A stretch of 64,000 nucleotides of DNA from an uncultured Niabella sp. (GCA_934486785.1 CAKSQK010000003.1:124001-188000), one strand, 5' to 3'; positions 51,750-60,831 are shown, counted from the first letter of the stretch. The notes: generated by a model not told the origin, from the sequence alone. A program made the numbers and translations.

Positions 51750-52985
51750 ATGAGGAAGGTACTTTTTTTCATCATATTGCTCATTGCTCCCGCTTTAGTA
51801 AAAGCCAAAATTATACATGTTGGCCCGTCAAAGCAATACACTTCTATAAAGCAGGCGTTAATTGCCGCTGCTCCGCTTGATACAATTTATATTCACGCGG
51901 GCCATTACAAAGAAGGGAATATTCACATTTCAAAACCGGTAAGCCTCATCGGCATCAATTACCCCGTCATTGATGGGGAAAAAAAAGTTGAGGTTATTTC
52001 TATTCATGCATCAGATGTGGAAATTAACGGGTTGAAGGTAGTCCGTTCGGGTTATGCCACGTTGGAAGATCCTTGCGGGATAAAAGTGTACAACCGCGAG
52101 CGTGTACAGATCATCAACAACATTCTTGATGATAATTTTTTCGGCATCTACCTGCAATACAGCAAGCATTGTGTTGTAAAGAGCAACCGCATACAGGCTT
52201 ATGGCAGAATGGAACAGGAAATCGGCAACGGCATTCATTGTTTCAGAAGCGACACTTTGCAAATATCCCGAAACACGATACAGGGCCATCGCGACGGGAT
52301 TTATTTTGAATTTGTAAGCGGCAGCGTTATCTGGAACAACACTGCCCGGAACAACATCAGGTACGGGCTGCACTTTATGTTTTCAAATAATGATATGTAT
52401 TTGAACAACACCTTTCAAAACAATGGTGCAGGCGTGGCGGTAATGTTTTCCAAGCATGTGTCAATGTTCAATAATACGTTTATTGAAAATTGGGGCGATG
52501 CGGCTTATGGCCTTATGCTAAAAGAAATTTCGGATGGTTATATCAGCGGCAATAAATTTTTAAACAATACTTCCGGTATTTATATGGAAGGCGCCAGCCG
52601 CATGATCGTCGAAAAAAATATCTTTAACGGCAACGGCTGGGGTATGAAGATACAGGCAAGCTGTATGGACAATGTGATCACTAAAAACAACTTCTCGGCC
52701 AATACTTTTGATGTGAGTACCAACGGCAGCCTGGTGTTAAACACCTTTGAGAATAATTATTGGGATAAATACGAAGGTTATGATTTGAACAGGGATGGCT
52801 TTGGTGATGTGCATTATCATCCGCTTAGCCTGTTTTCAGTAATAGTGGAAAAAAATCCGCCGGCAATGATCCTGTTCAGGAGTTTTATGGTAAATCTTTT
52901 AGACAGAAGCGAAAAGCTGATACCCAGCCTTACGCCTGATAACTTTGTTGACAAAGCCCCTTTAATGAGGCCCCTGGGTTTATGA
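51750..52985 (+). CDS. nosD: Nitrous oxide reductase maturation protein NosD
   Basis: A 411-residue periplasmic protein with a signal peptide (about 1-19, APALVKA). A long right-handed parallel beta-helix follows, built of carbohydrate-binding/CASH-type repeats with NN/NT turns (SKHCVVKSNRI, LQISRNTIQGHRDGIYFEFV, NNDMYLNNTFQNNGAGVAVMF, SGIYMEGASRMIVEKNIF). NosD works with the NosFY ABC transporter in building the CuZ sulfide cluster. It overlaps nosF by four bases. Confidence 0.95.
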   Translation: MRKVLFFIILLIAPALVKAKIIHVGPSKQYTSIKQALIAAAPLDTIYIHAGHYKEGNIHISKPVSLIGINYPVIDGEKKVEVISIHASDVEINGLKVVRSGYATLEDPCGIKVYNRERVQIINNILDDNFFGIYLQYSKHCVVKSNRIQAYGRMEQEIGNGIHCFRSDTLQISRNTIQGHRDGIYFEFVSGSVIWNNTARNNIRYGLHFMFSNNDMYLNNTFQNNGAGVAVMFSKHVSMFNNTFIENWGDAAYGLMLKEISDGYISGNKFLNNTSGIYMEGASRMIVEKNIFNGNGWGMKIQASCMDNVITKNNFSANTFDVSTNGSLVLNTFENNYWDKYEGYDLNRDGFGDVHYHPLSLFSVIVEKNPPAMILFRSFMVNLLDRSEKLIPSLTPDNFVDKAPLMRPLGL

Positions 52986-53692
52986 TAGAGATAAAGAACA
53001 TATCGAAGCATTTTGGCAAATTGCATGTTTTAAAAAATATCAACCTCACCTGCAATAAGGGAGAATGCATTGCGCTGATCGGCCCCAACGGCTGCGGTAA
53101 AACTACTTTAATCAAATCCATTCTGGGAATGGTGGTTCCTGCATCGGGCGATATTTTTTTTAACGGACGGAATATTAAAAATGATTACCTGTACCGTAAC
53201 CAGATTGGTTACATGCCGCAAATAGGCCGTTATCCTGATAATATGACCATTGGCCATATTATTGAAATGATCAGGCAGATCCGCAGTTCCGGCCAGCCAT
53301 TGGATGAAGACCTTTTGCACGCCTTTAACCTTCCATCTTTATACGAGAAACGGATGAGAACGCTTTCGGGCGGTACTACGCAAAAGGTAAGCGCCACACT
53401 TGCTTTTCTTTTCAATCCCGATGTTTTGATCTTGGACGAACCCACTGCAGGCCTCGATCCACTGGCATCAGATATTTTAAAAGAGAAGATCATAAAAGAA
53501 AAAGAAAAAGGAAAGCTGATATTGATTACATCTCATTTGCTTAGCGAGCTGGATGACCTGGTTACAGAAATTATTTTTATGCAGGAAGGCAACTTGCAGT
53601 TTCATAAAACTGTTTCTCAGTTGATGCAGCATACAGGCGAACAAAGAATTGCCAAAGCCATTGCAAGCGTTTTAAAAAAGGAAGTGATTTGA
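52982..53692 (+). CDS. nosF: ABC transporter ATP-binding protein NosF
   Basis: The ATPase subunit of the NosDFY complex. The 236-residue product has Walker A GPNGCGKTTL at about 35-44, the Q-loop region IGYMPQIGRYP, the signature LSGGTTQKV, Walker B VLILDEPTAGLDP and the switch His in ITSHLLSELDD. It overlaps nosD (ATGA) and nosY (TTGA), so the three are translationally coupled. Confidence 0.95.
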   Translation: MIEIKNISKHFGKLHVLKNINLTCNKGECIALIGPNGCGKTTLIKSILGMVVPASGDIFFNGRNIKNDYLYRNQIGYMPQIGRYPDNMTIGHIIEMIRQIRSSGQPLDEDLLHAFNLPSLYEKRMRTLSGGTTQKVSATLAFLFNPDVLILDEPTAGLDPLASDILKEKIIKEKEKGKLILITSHLLSELDDLVTEIIFMQEGNLQFHKTVSQLMQHTGEQRIAKAIASVLKKEVI

Positions 53693-54456
53693 ACAGGATA
53701 ATTAAATACGTCATATTAGACATAGTGAAAAGTAAAATGGTCATTGCGTACGCGGTGCTGTTGGCCATTTTATGCTTCAGTGCTTTTAACCTGGAAGATA
53801 ACAGCACTAAGGGTGTACTAACGGTGCAAAGCATCATCCTGCTTACCGTTCCGCTGGTGAGCATTATTTTTTCAACCATTTATCTGTATAACAGCAACGA
53901 GTTTATTGAGTTGCTGCTGAGCCAGCCGGTGCAAAGAAGAAAAATATGGATCAGTTTATTCACCGGTTTATCTCTTTCGCTCCTCACCGCATTCCTTGTA
54001 AGTGCGGGCATACCATTACTGCTTTATGCTCCGTTAAATCTGGCGCTGATAATGATCCTGATCGGAAGCCTTATTACAGTAATTTTTGTGGCCATCGCAA
54101 GCCTTTGCGCCATGCTCACGCGTGACAAGGCCAGGGGCATTGGCATTGCTATTTTAATTTGGTTATTCTTTGCGCTGCTGTTTGACGGGCTGCTGCTGTT
54201 TTTATTGTTTCAGTTTGCAGATTATCCTATTGAAAAACCCATGATCGCGCTGGCTTCTTTAAGTCCTGTTGATCTGTCAAGGATTATGATGCAGTTGCAC
54301 ATGGATGTATCGGCAATGATGGGGTACACCGGCGCTATTTTTAAAAATTTCTTTGGCAATGCTGCCGGATTTATTATTGCCCTGCTTTTGCTTGTTTTGT
54401 GGATCGCTATACCTTTCTGGATTTCTTTACGTAAGTTTAATAAAAAGGATTTGTAG
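53689..54456 (+). CDS. nosY: ABC transporter permease NosY
   Basis: The membrane subunit of NosDFY, 255 residues with six hydrophobic segments (about 20-35, 44-62, 90-112, 118-142, 148-172, 226-247). Family-like segments are VQSIILLTVPLVSIIFSTIYLYNSNEFIELLLSQPV and RDKARGIGIAILIWLFFALLFDGLLLFLLF. The start is a TTG that overlaps the nosF TGA stop. It is the last gene of the nos operon; the accessory genes nosR, nosX, nosG and nosH are absent here. Confidence 0.92.
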   Translation: MNRIIKYVILDIVKSKMVIAYAVLLAILCFSAFNLEDNSTKGVLTVQSIILLTVPLVSIIFSTIYLYNSNEFIELLLSQPVQRRKIWISLFTGLSLSLLTAFLVSAGIPLLLYAPLNLALIMILIGSLITVIFVAIASLCAMLTRDKARGIGIAILIWLFFALLFDGLLLFLLFQFADYPIEKPMIALASLSPVDLSRIMMQLHMDVSAMMGYTGAIFKNFFGNAAGFIIALLLLVLWIAIPFWISLRKFNKKDL

Positions 54457-54480
54457 GTTGGAAACTATAATATAACCTAC
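54453..54480. terminator. Inverted repeat between nosY and the AI-2E transporter gene
   Basis: GTAGGTT (54453-54459) pairs with AACCTAC (54474-54480); the stop codons of both convergent genes fall within the arms. There is no clear T-run on either side, so bidirectional termination is only possible. Confidence 0.35.
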
Positions 54481-55637
54481 TGCTGCTTTTCAACCGGCCT
54501 GCCTGAATACAATTCCTGTACAAGTGTCATAATCACTACTAAGAATGGTGTTGCCATTACCACTCCCCAGGCGCCACCCAATACACCCATCAGCATCTGA
54601 AAGAATAAAAGCAAAGCGGCAGGAATGCTCAGCATTTTATTTTGAATATACGGAGTGATGAGATTGCTTTCAATCAGTTGTATAAAAAAATATAAAATGC
54701 CGATGTACAAGGCCTGCTGTGGACTGTCTAAAAATCCTACCAATACGGCTGGGATGAGTGAAATGATAGGGCCGAAATTAGGAATGAACGTGAGCAGTCC
54801 TGCCAATATCGAAAGTATCAGCCACTGATCAACTCCCAGTGCAAGTAAACCCCCGGCTGTTAAGGCAAATGTGATGAGTACACTGTAAGTCATTCCTTTA
54901 AACCAACTGCGCAAATTCAGCCCCATTCTTTGTAAAACATCATTCGCTTTAGAACGCCCTTTGCGCGGAACAAGAGATACAATTCCTTTCACATATTCTT
55001 TGGGAGTTGCTGCTAAAAAAAGCCCAAGGAAAAATACCGTATACAGGTCGCCTAAAAAACCAAATGTGCTGGTAAAGAATTTTTTAAACATGCTTCCCAT
55101 ATCACCGTTAGCTCCGCTCTGTTGGTTTGCTTTCGGGTCCGTGTTGCCTGATGCGCTTGCAGCAGCATTACTTTTTGTTGCCGCGGTATCAGCAAATGCT
55201 GTGGAATCATTTGCAGTTTGTAGTGATTGGGAAGTTGCGTTTGTTGCTGTATCAGTTGTAAAGTATTTGCCTGCAAACCTGTTCAGCAGGGGAGTTGTTG
55301 TAACAACACTTCCAACTTTCTGCTTCATTTCAGGTAGCTTTTTTTGAAAGTCCTGCGCCTGGTCCTCAATTTTTGCACCTGTTAGCCAAAAAAGGGCAGT
55401 TGCAAATATTAGGCTTATAAAAATAGAAAGTATATAGCAGGGCAGGTCTTTCCAGCCAGTCCATTTTTTAATTTTATCAGTAATGAGCCGTAAATAAACA
55501 GCCAATACGATGCCGGCTATTAATAGCAGGCTCACATTAAAAGTATAAATAAAAACACCCAGTATCAGCAGGCTTAAGCCGGTAATGCCGGTTGTAGTCC
55601 ATACCTTTTCTGTATAGGCCTTTTTATCCGTGGTCAT
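54477..55637 (-). CDS. AI-2E family transporter (PerM/TqsA-like)
   Basis: A 386-residue membrane protein of the UPF0118/AI-2E exporter family with about seven or eight transmembrane helices. The conserved C-terminal part reads LTFIPNFGPIISLIPAVLVGFLDSP, YIGILYFFIQLIESNLITPYIQNKML and LLGGAWGVVMATPFLVVIM, with a shape usually seen in families that export autoinducer-2 or ions. An extracytoplasmic Ala/Ser/Thr-rich insert (about 125-180) containing NAAASASGNTDPKANQQSGA is unusual. Confidence 0.88.
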   Translation of the reverse strand: MTTDKKAYTEKVWTTTGITGLSLLILGVFIYTFNVSLLLIAGIVLAVYLRLITDKIKKWTGWKDLPCYILSIFISLIFATALFWLTGAKIEDQAQDFQKKLPEMKQKVGSVVTTTPLLNRFAGKYFTTDTATNATSQSLQTANDSTAFADTAATKSNAAASASGNTDPKANQQSGANGDMGSMFKKFFTSTFGFLGDLYTVFFLGLFLAATPKEYVKGIVSLVPRKGRSKANDVLQRMGLNLRSWFKGMTYSVLITFALTAGGLLALGVDQWLILSILAGLLTFIPNFGPIISLIPAVLVGFLDSPQQALYIGILYFFIQLIESNLITPYIQNKMLSIPAALLLFFQMLMGVLGGAWGVVMATPFLVVIMTLVQELYSGRPVEKQQ

Positions 55638-55695
55638 TGGTGCTGGATTTTATTTAACATTAAAATTGTAGCTTTTGTATACCTGCAGGGGCAAT

Positions 55696-55726
55696 AAAAA
55701 AGCTGTCCTTAATATGAACAGCCTTT
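55696..55726 (-). terminator. Terminator downstream of the GlsB-like gene
   Basis: On the minus strand GCTGT and ACAGC (plus positions 55718-55722 and 55702-55706), with flanking A/T pairs, form a hairpin followed by TTTTTT. Confidence 0.55.
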
Positions 55727-55744
55727 TATTTAAATGAAAAATTT

Positions 55745-56008
55745 TTAAGCCCTGCGGTTCCGGGTCAACATACTATAGATCCACAGTAAAAGAACTGCGC
55801 CACCTACTGCAAAAATAAAACCTTTAAAGGTCCAGTTGCTGGTAGGTTCACCTAAGATGGCACCCCCGATCCAGCCTCCAACAAGTGCACCGGCAATACC
55901 GATAAGAATTGTAACAATCCATCCACCGGGGTCTTTACCGGGGTGTAAGGCTTTTGCAATCGCGCCTGCAATGAGGCCGAATAAAATCCATGATAAAATT
56001 GCTCCCAT
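55745..56008 (-). CDS. GlsB/YeaQ/YmgE family small membrane protein
   Basis: An 87-residue protein with three hydrophobic, Gly-rich helices: MGAILSWILFGLIAGAIAKALHPGKDPGGWIVTILIGIAGALVGGWIGGAILG. The GKDPGGW loop is diagnostic. Family members are called transglycosylase-associated or stress-response proteins; the biochemical role is unknown. A 10-bp palindrome lies in its leader (56021-56053). Confidence 0.92.
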   Translation of the reverse strand: MGAILSWILFGLIAGAIAKALHPGKDPGGWIVTILIGIAGALVGGWIGGAILGEPTSNWTFKGFIFAVGGAVLLLWIYSMLTRNRRA

Positions 56009-56020
56009 AGTTTGATTTTT

Positions 56021-56053
56021 ATTTTAGGGTTAAATAATCGGCTACCCTAAAAT
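56021..56053. repeat. 10-bp inverted repeat upstream of the GlsB-like gene
   Basis: ATTTTAGGGT (56021-56030) pairs perfectly with ACCCTAAAAT (56044-56053). It lies between the aroC stop and the GlsB ATG, 12 bases from the latter. It may be an operator or a leader hairpin; there is no T-run for termination. Confidence 0.45.
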
Positions 56054-56142
56054 AACATAAAAAACATGCCAAAAAGCAAGAATGGGAAATTCAGGCAAAA
56101 AACTTATGCACAATAATTTATTGTGAATGAACAGTTTGAATA

Positions 56143-57135
56143 TTAAGCAATATTGCCGATGTGTTGGGCCTGCAGCATAAGGTCTGCCAGTACAATGGCC
56201 GTGTATGCCTCAACAATAACTGGCGCGCGCAAAGCCACGCACAAATCATGGCGGCCTTTTACAGAAAATGTTTCTATTTCATTTGTTTGCCAGTTCAGGC
56301 TTTCCTGCTGTTTGGGAGTTGATGCTGTAGGTTTTACCGCAATGCGAAACACAAGTTCGTTGCCATTTGTAATACCGCCCACAATGCCGCCGGCATGATT
56401 GGTTTTGGTAAGGCCATCCATATTTTGAATGGCATCGTTGTGGTCAGAGCCAAACATTTTGGCTGCCTGAAATCCGGCTCCAAACTCAACACCTTTTACC
56501 GCAGGTATGCTGAACATGGCATGAGCAATTAACGACTCAACCGAATTGAAATGAGGTTCTCCAAGGCCAATGGGCAGGCCTTTTACGCGGCACTCAATAA
56601 TGCCGCCAACAGAGTCTTTGGCATCAATGGCTTTTTGCAAACCGGCTTCAATGCCCGGCTCGCCGCCCACTTCAATAATCGTAGCTTCAACCGAAATGTT
56701 TTTCAATAGCTTTTTTGCAATTACACCTGCCGCTACAAGCCCGGCAGTAAGCCTGGCGCTAAAATGCCCGCCACCACGGTAATCTTCAAAACCTCCAAAC
56801 TTTTTATGCGCTACAAAGTCTGCATGGCCTGGCCGTGGAATACTTCTGAGTTTATCATAATCGGCGCTGCGGGTATTTTTGTTTTCAATGTAAATCATGA
56901 TGGGAAAACCGGTTGTTTTGCCATTGAACACGCCGCTTTTCAATGCCGGTATGTCTTCTTCCTGCCGCGGCGTGGCGCCTTTTTGAGTACCTCCTTTACG
57001 GCGTTCCATATCGGTCAAAAAATCTTCAACAGGTACGTCAAGGCCTGCCGGACATCCGTCAATTACCACACCCACACAGGCGCCGTGCGATTCTCCAAAA
57101 ACCTGTACCCTGAAAATTTTACCAAATGAATTCAT
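56143..57135 (-). CDS. aroC: Chorismate synthase
   Basis: AroC makes chorismate from EPSP using reduced FMN. The 330-residue product shows FRVQVFGESHGACVGVVIDGCPAG, RRKGGTQKGATPRQEED, RPGHADFVAHKKFGGFEDYRGGGHFSARLTAGLVAAG, GSDHNDAIQNMDG and NHAGGIVGGITNGNELVFRIAVKPT. It is slightly shorter than the usual 350-360 but complete. Last gene of the minus-strand aromatic operon, 12 bases after aroA. Confidence 0.96.
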   Translation of the reverse strand: MNSFGKIFRVQVFGESHGACVGVVIDGCPAGLDVPVEDFLTDMERRKGGTQKGATPRQEEDIPALKSGVFNGKTTGFPIMIYIENKNTRSADYDKLRSIPRPGHADFVAHKKFGGFEDYRGGGHFSARLTAGLVAAGVIAKKLLKNISVEATIIEVGGEPGIEAGLQKAIDAKDSVGGIIECRVKGLPIGLGEPHFNSVESLIAHAMFSIPAVKGVEFGAGFQAAKMFGSDHNDAIQNMDGLTKTNHAGGIVGGITNGNELVFRIAVKPTASTPKQQESLNWQTNEIETFSVKGRHDLCVALRAPVIVEAYTAIVLADLMLQAQHIGNIA

Positions 57136-57147
57136 GATTTGCTGTAA

Positions 57148-58515
57148 TTATTTCGTGTCTTTAAAAATTTGCTTCATCGTTTTGATGTCAATCAGCCCGG
57201 CTACATCGGCTCCCAAACTTTGAAGATGGTCATAAAAATCCGGGTACGATTTATTGATGGCTCCGGCTTCTTCAATCGTGGTATTACCGTCAGCTTTCAA
57301 TGCAGCTATAGCGCAGGCCATGGCTATTCTGTGGTCGTGCCTTGAATGCACTTTGGCGCCTTTTACACCTTTGCCGCCATGCACCAGCATCACATCATCT
57401 TCCAGTTCTACCTGTACGCCCATTTTGCCAAATTCTTCCTGCAGGGTCAATCCTCGGTTGCTTTCTTTATGCGCCAACCTGCTTACGCCTTTAATTTTTG
57501 ATGTGCCCTGGCAATAGGCGGCAAGCACCACAATGGGCGGGAAAAGGTCAGGACAATCAGTAGCATCAAATTCAAAAGCTGCCATGGCAGCCGGGTGCAC
57601 TTTAATGCCTTTGGCATCCATGGCAATACCTGCATTGGCATCCATCAACGCATCAACAATTTTCTTATCCGCCTGTGTGCTGGTAAGGTTAAGGCCTGTA
57701 ACCGTTATGGGGCCGGCAATAGCGCCTGCCACTAATAAAAAGGCGCCGCCACTCCAGTCGCCCTCCACAGTATAAGCAACTTCTTTTGTTTCGGTATTTT
57801 GCTGGTGAGCTTGCAATACGTTCTTATCAAAAACAAATTCCCGGTAATTTTTATTCTCTGGTACAGGCAGGCCAAATTGTTTCATTACATCCAGCGTAAG
57901 ATCAATGTAAGGCTTGCTTTTGAGGCTGTTTACTTTTATATAAGTATTATTGCCCGTTACAAACTGGTGAGGCGCCACGGCATAGGCAAATAACAGCCCT
58001 GTTAAAAATTGAGAACTTAAGGAACCGTCAATTTCAATATCCTTGGGGTTGAGCGGACCCTGTATGGTTAGCGGCAATAGCCCGTTATTTGATTCGATGG
58101 CAACACCCAGTTGGGGAAAAATGCTGTCAAAAAAATCAAGCGGGCGCGTGGCAAGGCTGCCTTCACCGGTAATGGTTATTTCGTTTTTGCAAAGCGCAGC
58201 AATCGGTGTAAACATACGAATGCTAAGACCGCTTTCGCCGCAGTGGATCTTATCTTCTTTAGAAGTAATGCCGCCCGCCTTTGATAAAAAATTACTTTGT
58301 ATGGAAATAGTGTCACTATCAACCTGGCTTACAGTTGCGCCTAATCTTTTGATAATGTCAAGAGCGGCTTTATCGTCATTGCTTTGGCCAGCATTTTTAA
58401 TAAAGCTTTTTTTTGTTGACAATAAGGCCGCTGCACAAGCCCGCTGCATAGAGCTTTTTGACGCAGGCGCCGTAATGCTTCCGTTAAGAGCTGAAGGATG
58501 TATCGTTATTTTCAA
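57148..58515 (-). CDS. aroA: 3-phosphoshikimate 1-carboxyvinyltransferase (EPSP synthase)
   Basis: AroA joins phosphoenolpyruvate to shikimate 3-phosphate. The 455-residue, two-domain protein has APASKSSMQRACAAALLS near the N-terminus, the signature region KIHCGESGLSIRMFTPIAALC, GSLSSQFLTGLLFA, VEGDWSGGAFLLVAGAI and HRLAHKES/SRHDHRIAMACAIAALK-like motifs. It is a little longer than the 420-430 typical of the family. Between aroB and aroC in the operon. Confidence 0.95.
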   Translation of the reverse strand: MKITIHPSALNGSITAPASKSSMQRACAAALLSTKKSFIKNAGQSNDDKAALDIIKRLGATVSQVDSDTISIQSNFLSKAGGITSKEDKIHCGESGLSIRMFTPIAALCKNEITITGEGSLATRPLDFFDSIFPQLGVAIESNNGLLPLTIQGPLNPKDIEIDGSLSSQFLTGLLFAYAVAPHQFVTGNNTYIKVNSLKSKPYIDLTLDVMKQFGLPVPENKNYREFVFDKNVLQAHQQNTETKEVAYTVEGDWSGGAFLLVAGAIAGPITVTGLNLTSTQADKKIVDALMDANAGIAMDAKGIKVHPAAMAAFEFDATDCPDLFPPIVVLAAYCQGTSKIKGVSRLAHKESNRGLTLQEEFGKMGVQVELEDDVMLVHGGKGVKGAKVHSRHDHRIAMACAIAALKADGNTTIEEAGAINKSYPDFYDHLQSLGADVAGLIDIKTMKQIFKDTK

Positions 58516-58564
58516 AATATAAATTTTAAGTTATTAGTACAGGCTCAGATGATACGGGTAAAGA

Positions 58565-59587
58565 TCATGCATTTAAACTGTAAACCAACTTTTCCAGCTT
58601 TTTTAACTCAACAGCCTGCACGATGGCTTTGCCTGTTCTTTCCAGCAGCACAAAATTCATTTCTTTTTTTACGCGCTTTTTATCCATCTTCAGCACTTCA
58701 AATACTTTCTTTTTATCAAATGCCGCGTATGTTGGTAAATGATACTGTCCCAGCAAATTTACAACCTGTTCGGTTTGTGTAAAGCCGGCCAGTTGTTCTG
58801 ACAGATGACAGGCATAAGTCATGCCAATGGAGATAGCCTGCCCGTGCATTAATTCGTATTGCGTTTCAATAGCGTGGCCCAGCGTGTGGCCAAAGTTCAG
58901 CAGGCGCCTCTGGTCTTTTTCAAACTCATCTTTTTGAACCACTTTTATTTTGATCAGCGCATTGCGTTGGATGAGCTCTGTAAGTAATGCCTTGTTTTTC
59001 ATGTACTCTTTCAGCGAAGCTTTTTGCAGTTGCTTAAACATGGCTGCATCTTTTATACACGCGTGTTTGATGATCTCGGCAAAGCCGTTCTCCCACTCGC
59101 TTTGTGGTAGCGATTGCAACAGGGATACATCATGTAATATAAAAGAAGGTTGCCTGATGATGCCGACCAGGTTTTTGTAAAGGCCCACATCAATCCCGTT
59201 CTTACCGCCAATGGATGCATCAACCAGCGCGAGAATGCTCGAAGGTATAAATCCAAAGCTGATGCCACGCATGTACACTGATGCCACGTAGCCCGTAAGA
59301 TCAGTAATTACGCCGCCGCCAACACCTATTAAAACAGACTTGCGGTCTGCCTGCATTTCAATCAGCGTTTCAATAATGCTGTCAACAGTTGCCTGAATTT
59401 TATACGCTTCGCCTGGTTTTAATACAATACAGTTATAACCCCTGAATTTATTTTTGTGGGCGTTAAAAACATTGTCGTCAGTAATAATGATGGCTGATCT
59501 TTTATCAACAATATTTTTTAACTGGTTGAAAGAACTGTTAAAATAAAAATCAGTTGATGCGTTGGAAAACTTAAAATTTTGAACCAT
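58565..59587 (-). CDS. aroB: 3-dehydroquinate synthase
   Basis: AroB cyclises DAHP to 3-dehydroquinate using NAD and a metal. The 340-residue protein shows VLIGVGGGVITDLTGYVASVYMRGISFGFIPSSILALVDASIGGKNGID, ENGFAEIIKHACIKD and LLNFGHTLGHAIETQ with the metal-binding histidines. The C-terminal KMDKKRVKKEMNFVLLERTG fits. Length is typical. A structured 143-base spacer lies between it and the DAHP synthase gene. Confidence 0.96.
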   Translation of the reverse strand: MVQNFKFSNASTDFYFNSSFNQLKNIVDKRSAIIITDDNVFNAHKNKFRGYNCIVLKPGEAYKIQATVDSIIETLIEMQADRKSVLIGVGGGVITDLTGYVASVYMRGISFGFIPSSILALVDASIGGKNGIDVGLYKNLVGIIRQPSFILHDVSLLQSLPQSEWENGFAEIIKHACIKDAAMFKQLQKASLKEYMKNKALLTELIQRNALIKIKVVQKDEFEKDQRRLLNFGHTLGHAIETQYELMHGQAISIGMTYACHLSEQLAGFTQTEQVVNLLGQYHLPTYAAFDKKKVFEVLKMDKKRVKKEMNFVLLERTGKAIVQAVELKKLEKLVYSLNA

Positions 59588-59646
59588 GGTAGTCTGATTG
59601 ATGCGGCCGGCTAATCATTTTGAAAGCCATTGCTGACGCATGTTTG

Positions 59647-59695
59647 CAGCTTCGGTCGCCATCTTGAAACGAAGATTACAGAAGCAACGAAGCTG
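59647..59695 (-). repeat. Nested inverted repeats upstream of aroB
   Basis: CAGCTTCG (59647-59654) pairs with CGAAGCTG (59688-59695), and inside it ATCTT (59661-59665) pairs with AAGAT (59672-59676). The structure lies in the 143-base spacer after the DAHP synthase gene. There is no T-run, so a processing or stability role is more likely than termination. Confidence 0.45.
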
Positions 59696-59730
59696 TTTAA
59701 AAAAGAATATGCAATAAAATAGAGCAACTC

Positions 59731-60816
59731 CTAAGCATCCATTATTTTCTTCTGGTGGTTGATGCTTTCTATGTGTACCGCGTCAAGGTATTTATTGATG
59801 AAATCGCGGCTGAGGCCCATTCTTTCACCTTTTGCAACAGTCATTTCTACAATCTCGTGCCACCTGCTGGGTTGTAAGATCGTGATGTTGTTATCTTTTT
59901 TATACTGTCCTATCTGATCTGCAATTTTCATGCGCTGGCCTAATATCTGCAGCAATTCATCATCAAGGTTGTTGATCTGCTGGCGTAACTTTTCAAGCGC
60001 TTTTTGAAACTCCACGTTAGTGCTATCTTCTTTTCTCCAGATCAGGTTGTTCAATATCTCACCCAGCCTTTCGGGCGTTACCTGCTGTTTGGCGTCGCTC
60101 CATGCATTGTCGGGGTCAATATGGCTTTCAATAATAAGGCCGTCAAAATCAACGTCTATAGCTCTTTGGCACATTTCCTGAATATCCTGTCTGTTGCCAC
60201 AAATGTGTGATGGGTCAGTGATCATTGGCATGCCGGGGTAACGCAGCTTCATATCAATAGCCAGGTGCCACATTGGGGCATTGCGGTACTGGGTGTTGCC
60301 GTAAGATGAAAACCCGCGATGGATCAGCCCAATCTGTTTGATGCCCGATCTTGCAATTCTTTCCACGGCGCCGCTCCATAATTCAATGTCAGGGTTTACC
60401 GGATTTTTAATCAGTACGGGTACATCTACACCACGCAGGGCATCGGCTACTTCCTGCATGCTGAAGGGGTTTACGGTAGTACGTGCGCCCACCCACAGAA
60501 TGTCTACATCAAATGTAAGCGCATCCTGCACCTGCTTGGCGGTGGCTACTTCACAGGCGGTTAGCAGGCCGGTTTCCTGCTCGGCTTTTTGCAGCCAGGG
60601 CAGCCCCTTAGCGCCAATACCTTCAAAGCCTCCGGGCTTGGTACGCGGTTTCCATATACCTGCGCGAAGTACATCTACTTTGCCGGTTGCCGCCAGTTGT
60701 TTTGCTGTTTCCACTACCTGCGTTTCGCTTTCAGCGCTGCAGGGCCCGCTAATAATGATAGGCCTTTTGTTCCAAACAGCATTTAGTTTTTCCTTAGTTG
60801 TTCTTTCAATTACCAT
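59731..60816 (-). CDS. Bifunctional DAHP synthase / chorismate mutase
   Basis: The first enzyme of the shikimate pathway (PEP plus erythrose 4-phosphate to DAHP), fused to chorismate mutase. The 361-residue protein has a type I-beta (KdsA-like) barrel at 1-260 (IISGPCSAESETQV, LRAGIWKPRTKPGGFEGIG, LIHRGFSSYGNTQYRN, MITDPSHICGNR). A C-terminal AroQ mutase domain follows at about 270-361 (LRQQINNLDDELLQILGQRMKIADQIGQYKK). The C-terminal position of the mutase matches the Bacteroidota arrangement; in other fused enzymes this domain mediates feedback by prephenate or chorismate. Confidence 0.95.
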   Translation of the reverse strand: MVIERTTKEKLNAVWNKRPIIISGPCSAESETQVVETAKQLAATGKVDVLRAGIWKPRTKPGGFEGIGAKGLPWLQKAEQETGLLTACEVATAKQVQDALTFDVDILWVGARTTVNPFSMQEVADALRGVDVPVLIKNPVNPDIELWSGAVERIARSGIKQIGLIHRGFSSYGNTQYRNAPMWHLAIDMKLRYPGMPMITDPSHICGNRQDIQEMCQRAIDVDFDGLIIESHIDPDNAWSDAKQQVTPERLGEILNNLIWRKEDSTNVEFQKALEKLRQQINNLDDELLQILGQRMKIADQIGQYKKDNNITILQPSRWHEIVEMTVAKGERMGLSRDFINKYLDAVHIESINHQKKIMDA

Positions 60817-60831
60817 TGTTGCAAATTTAAT

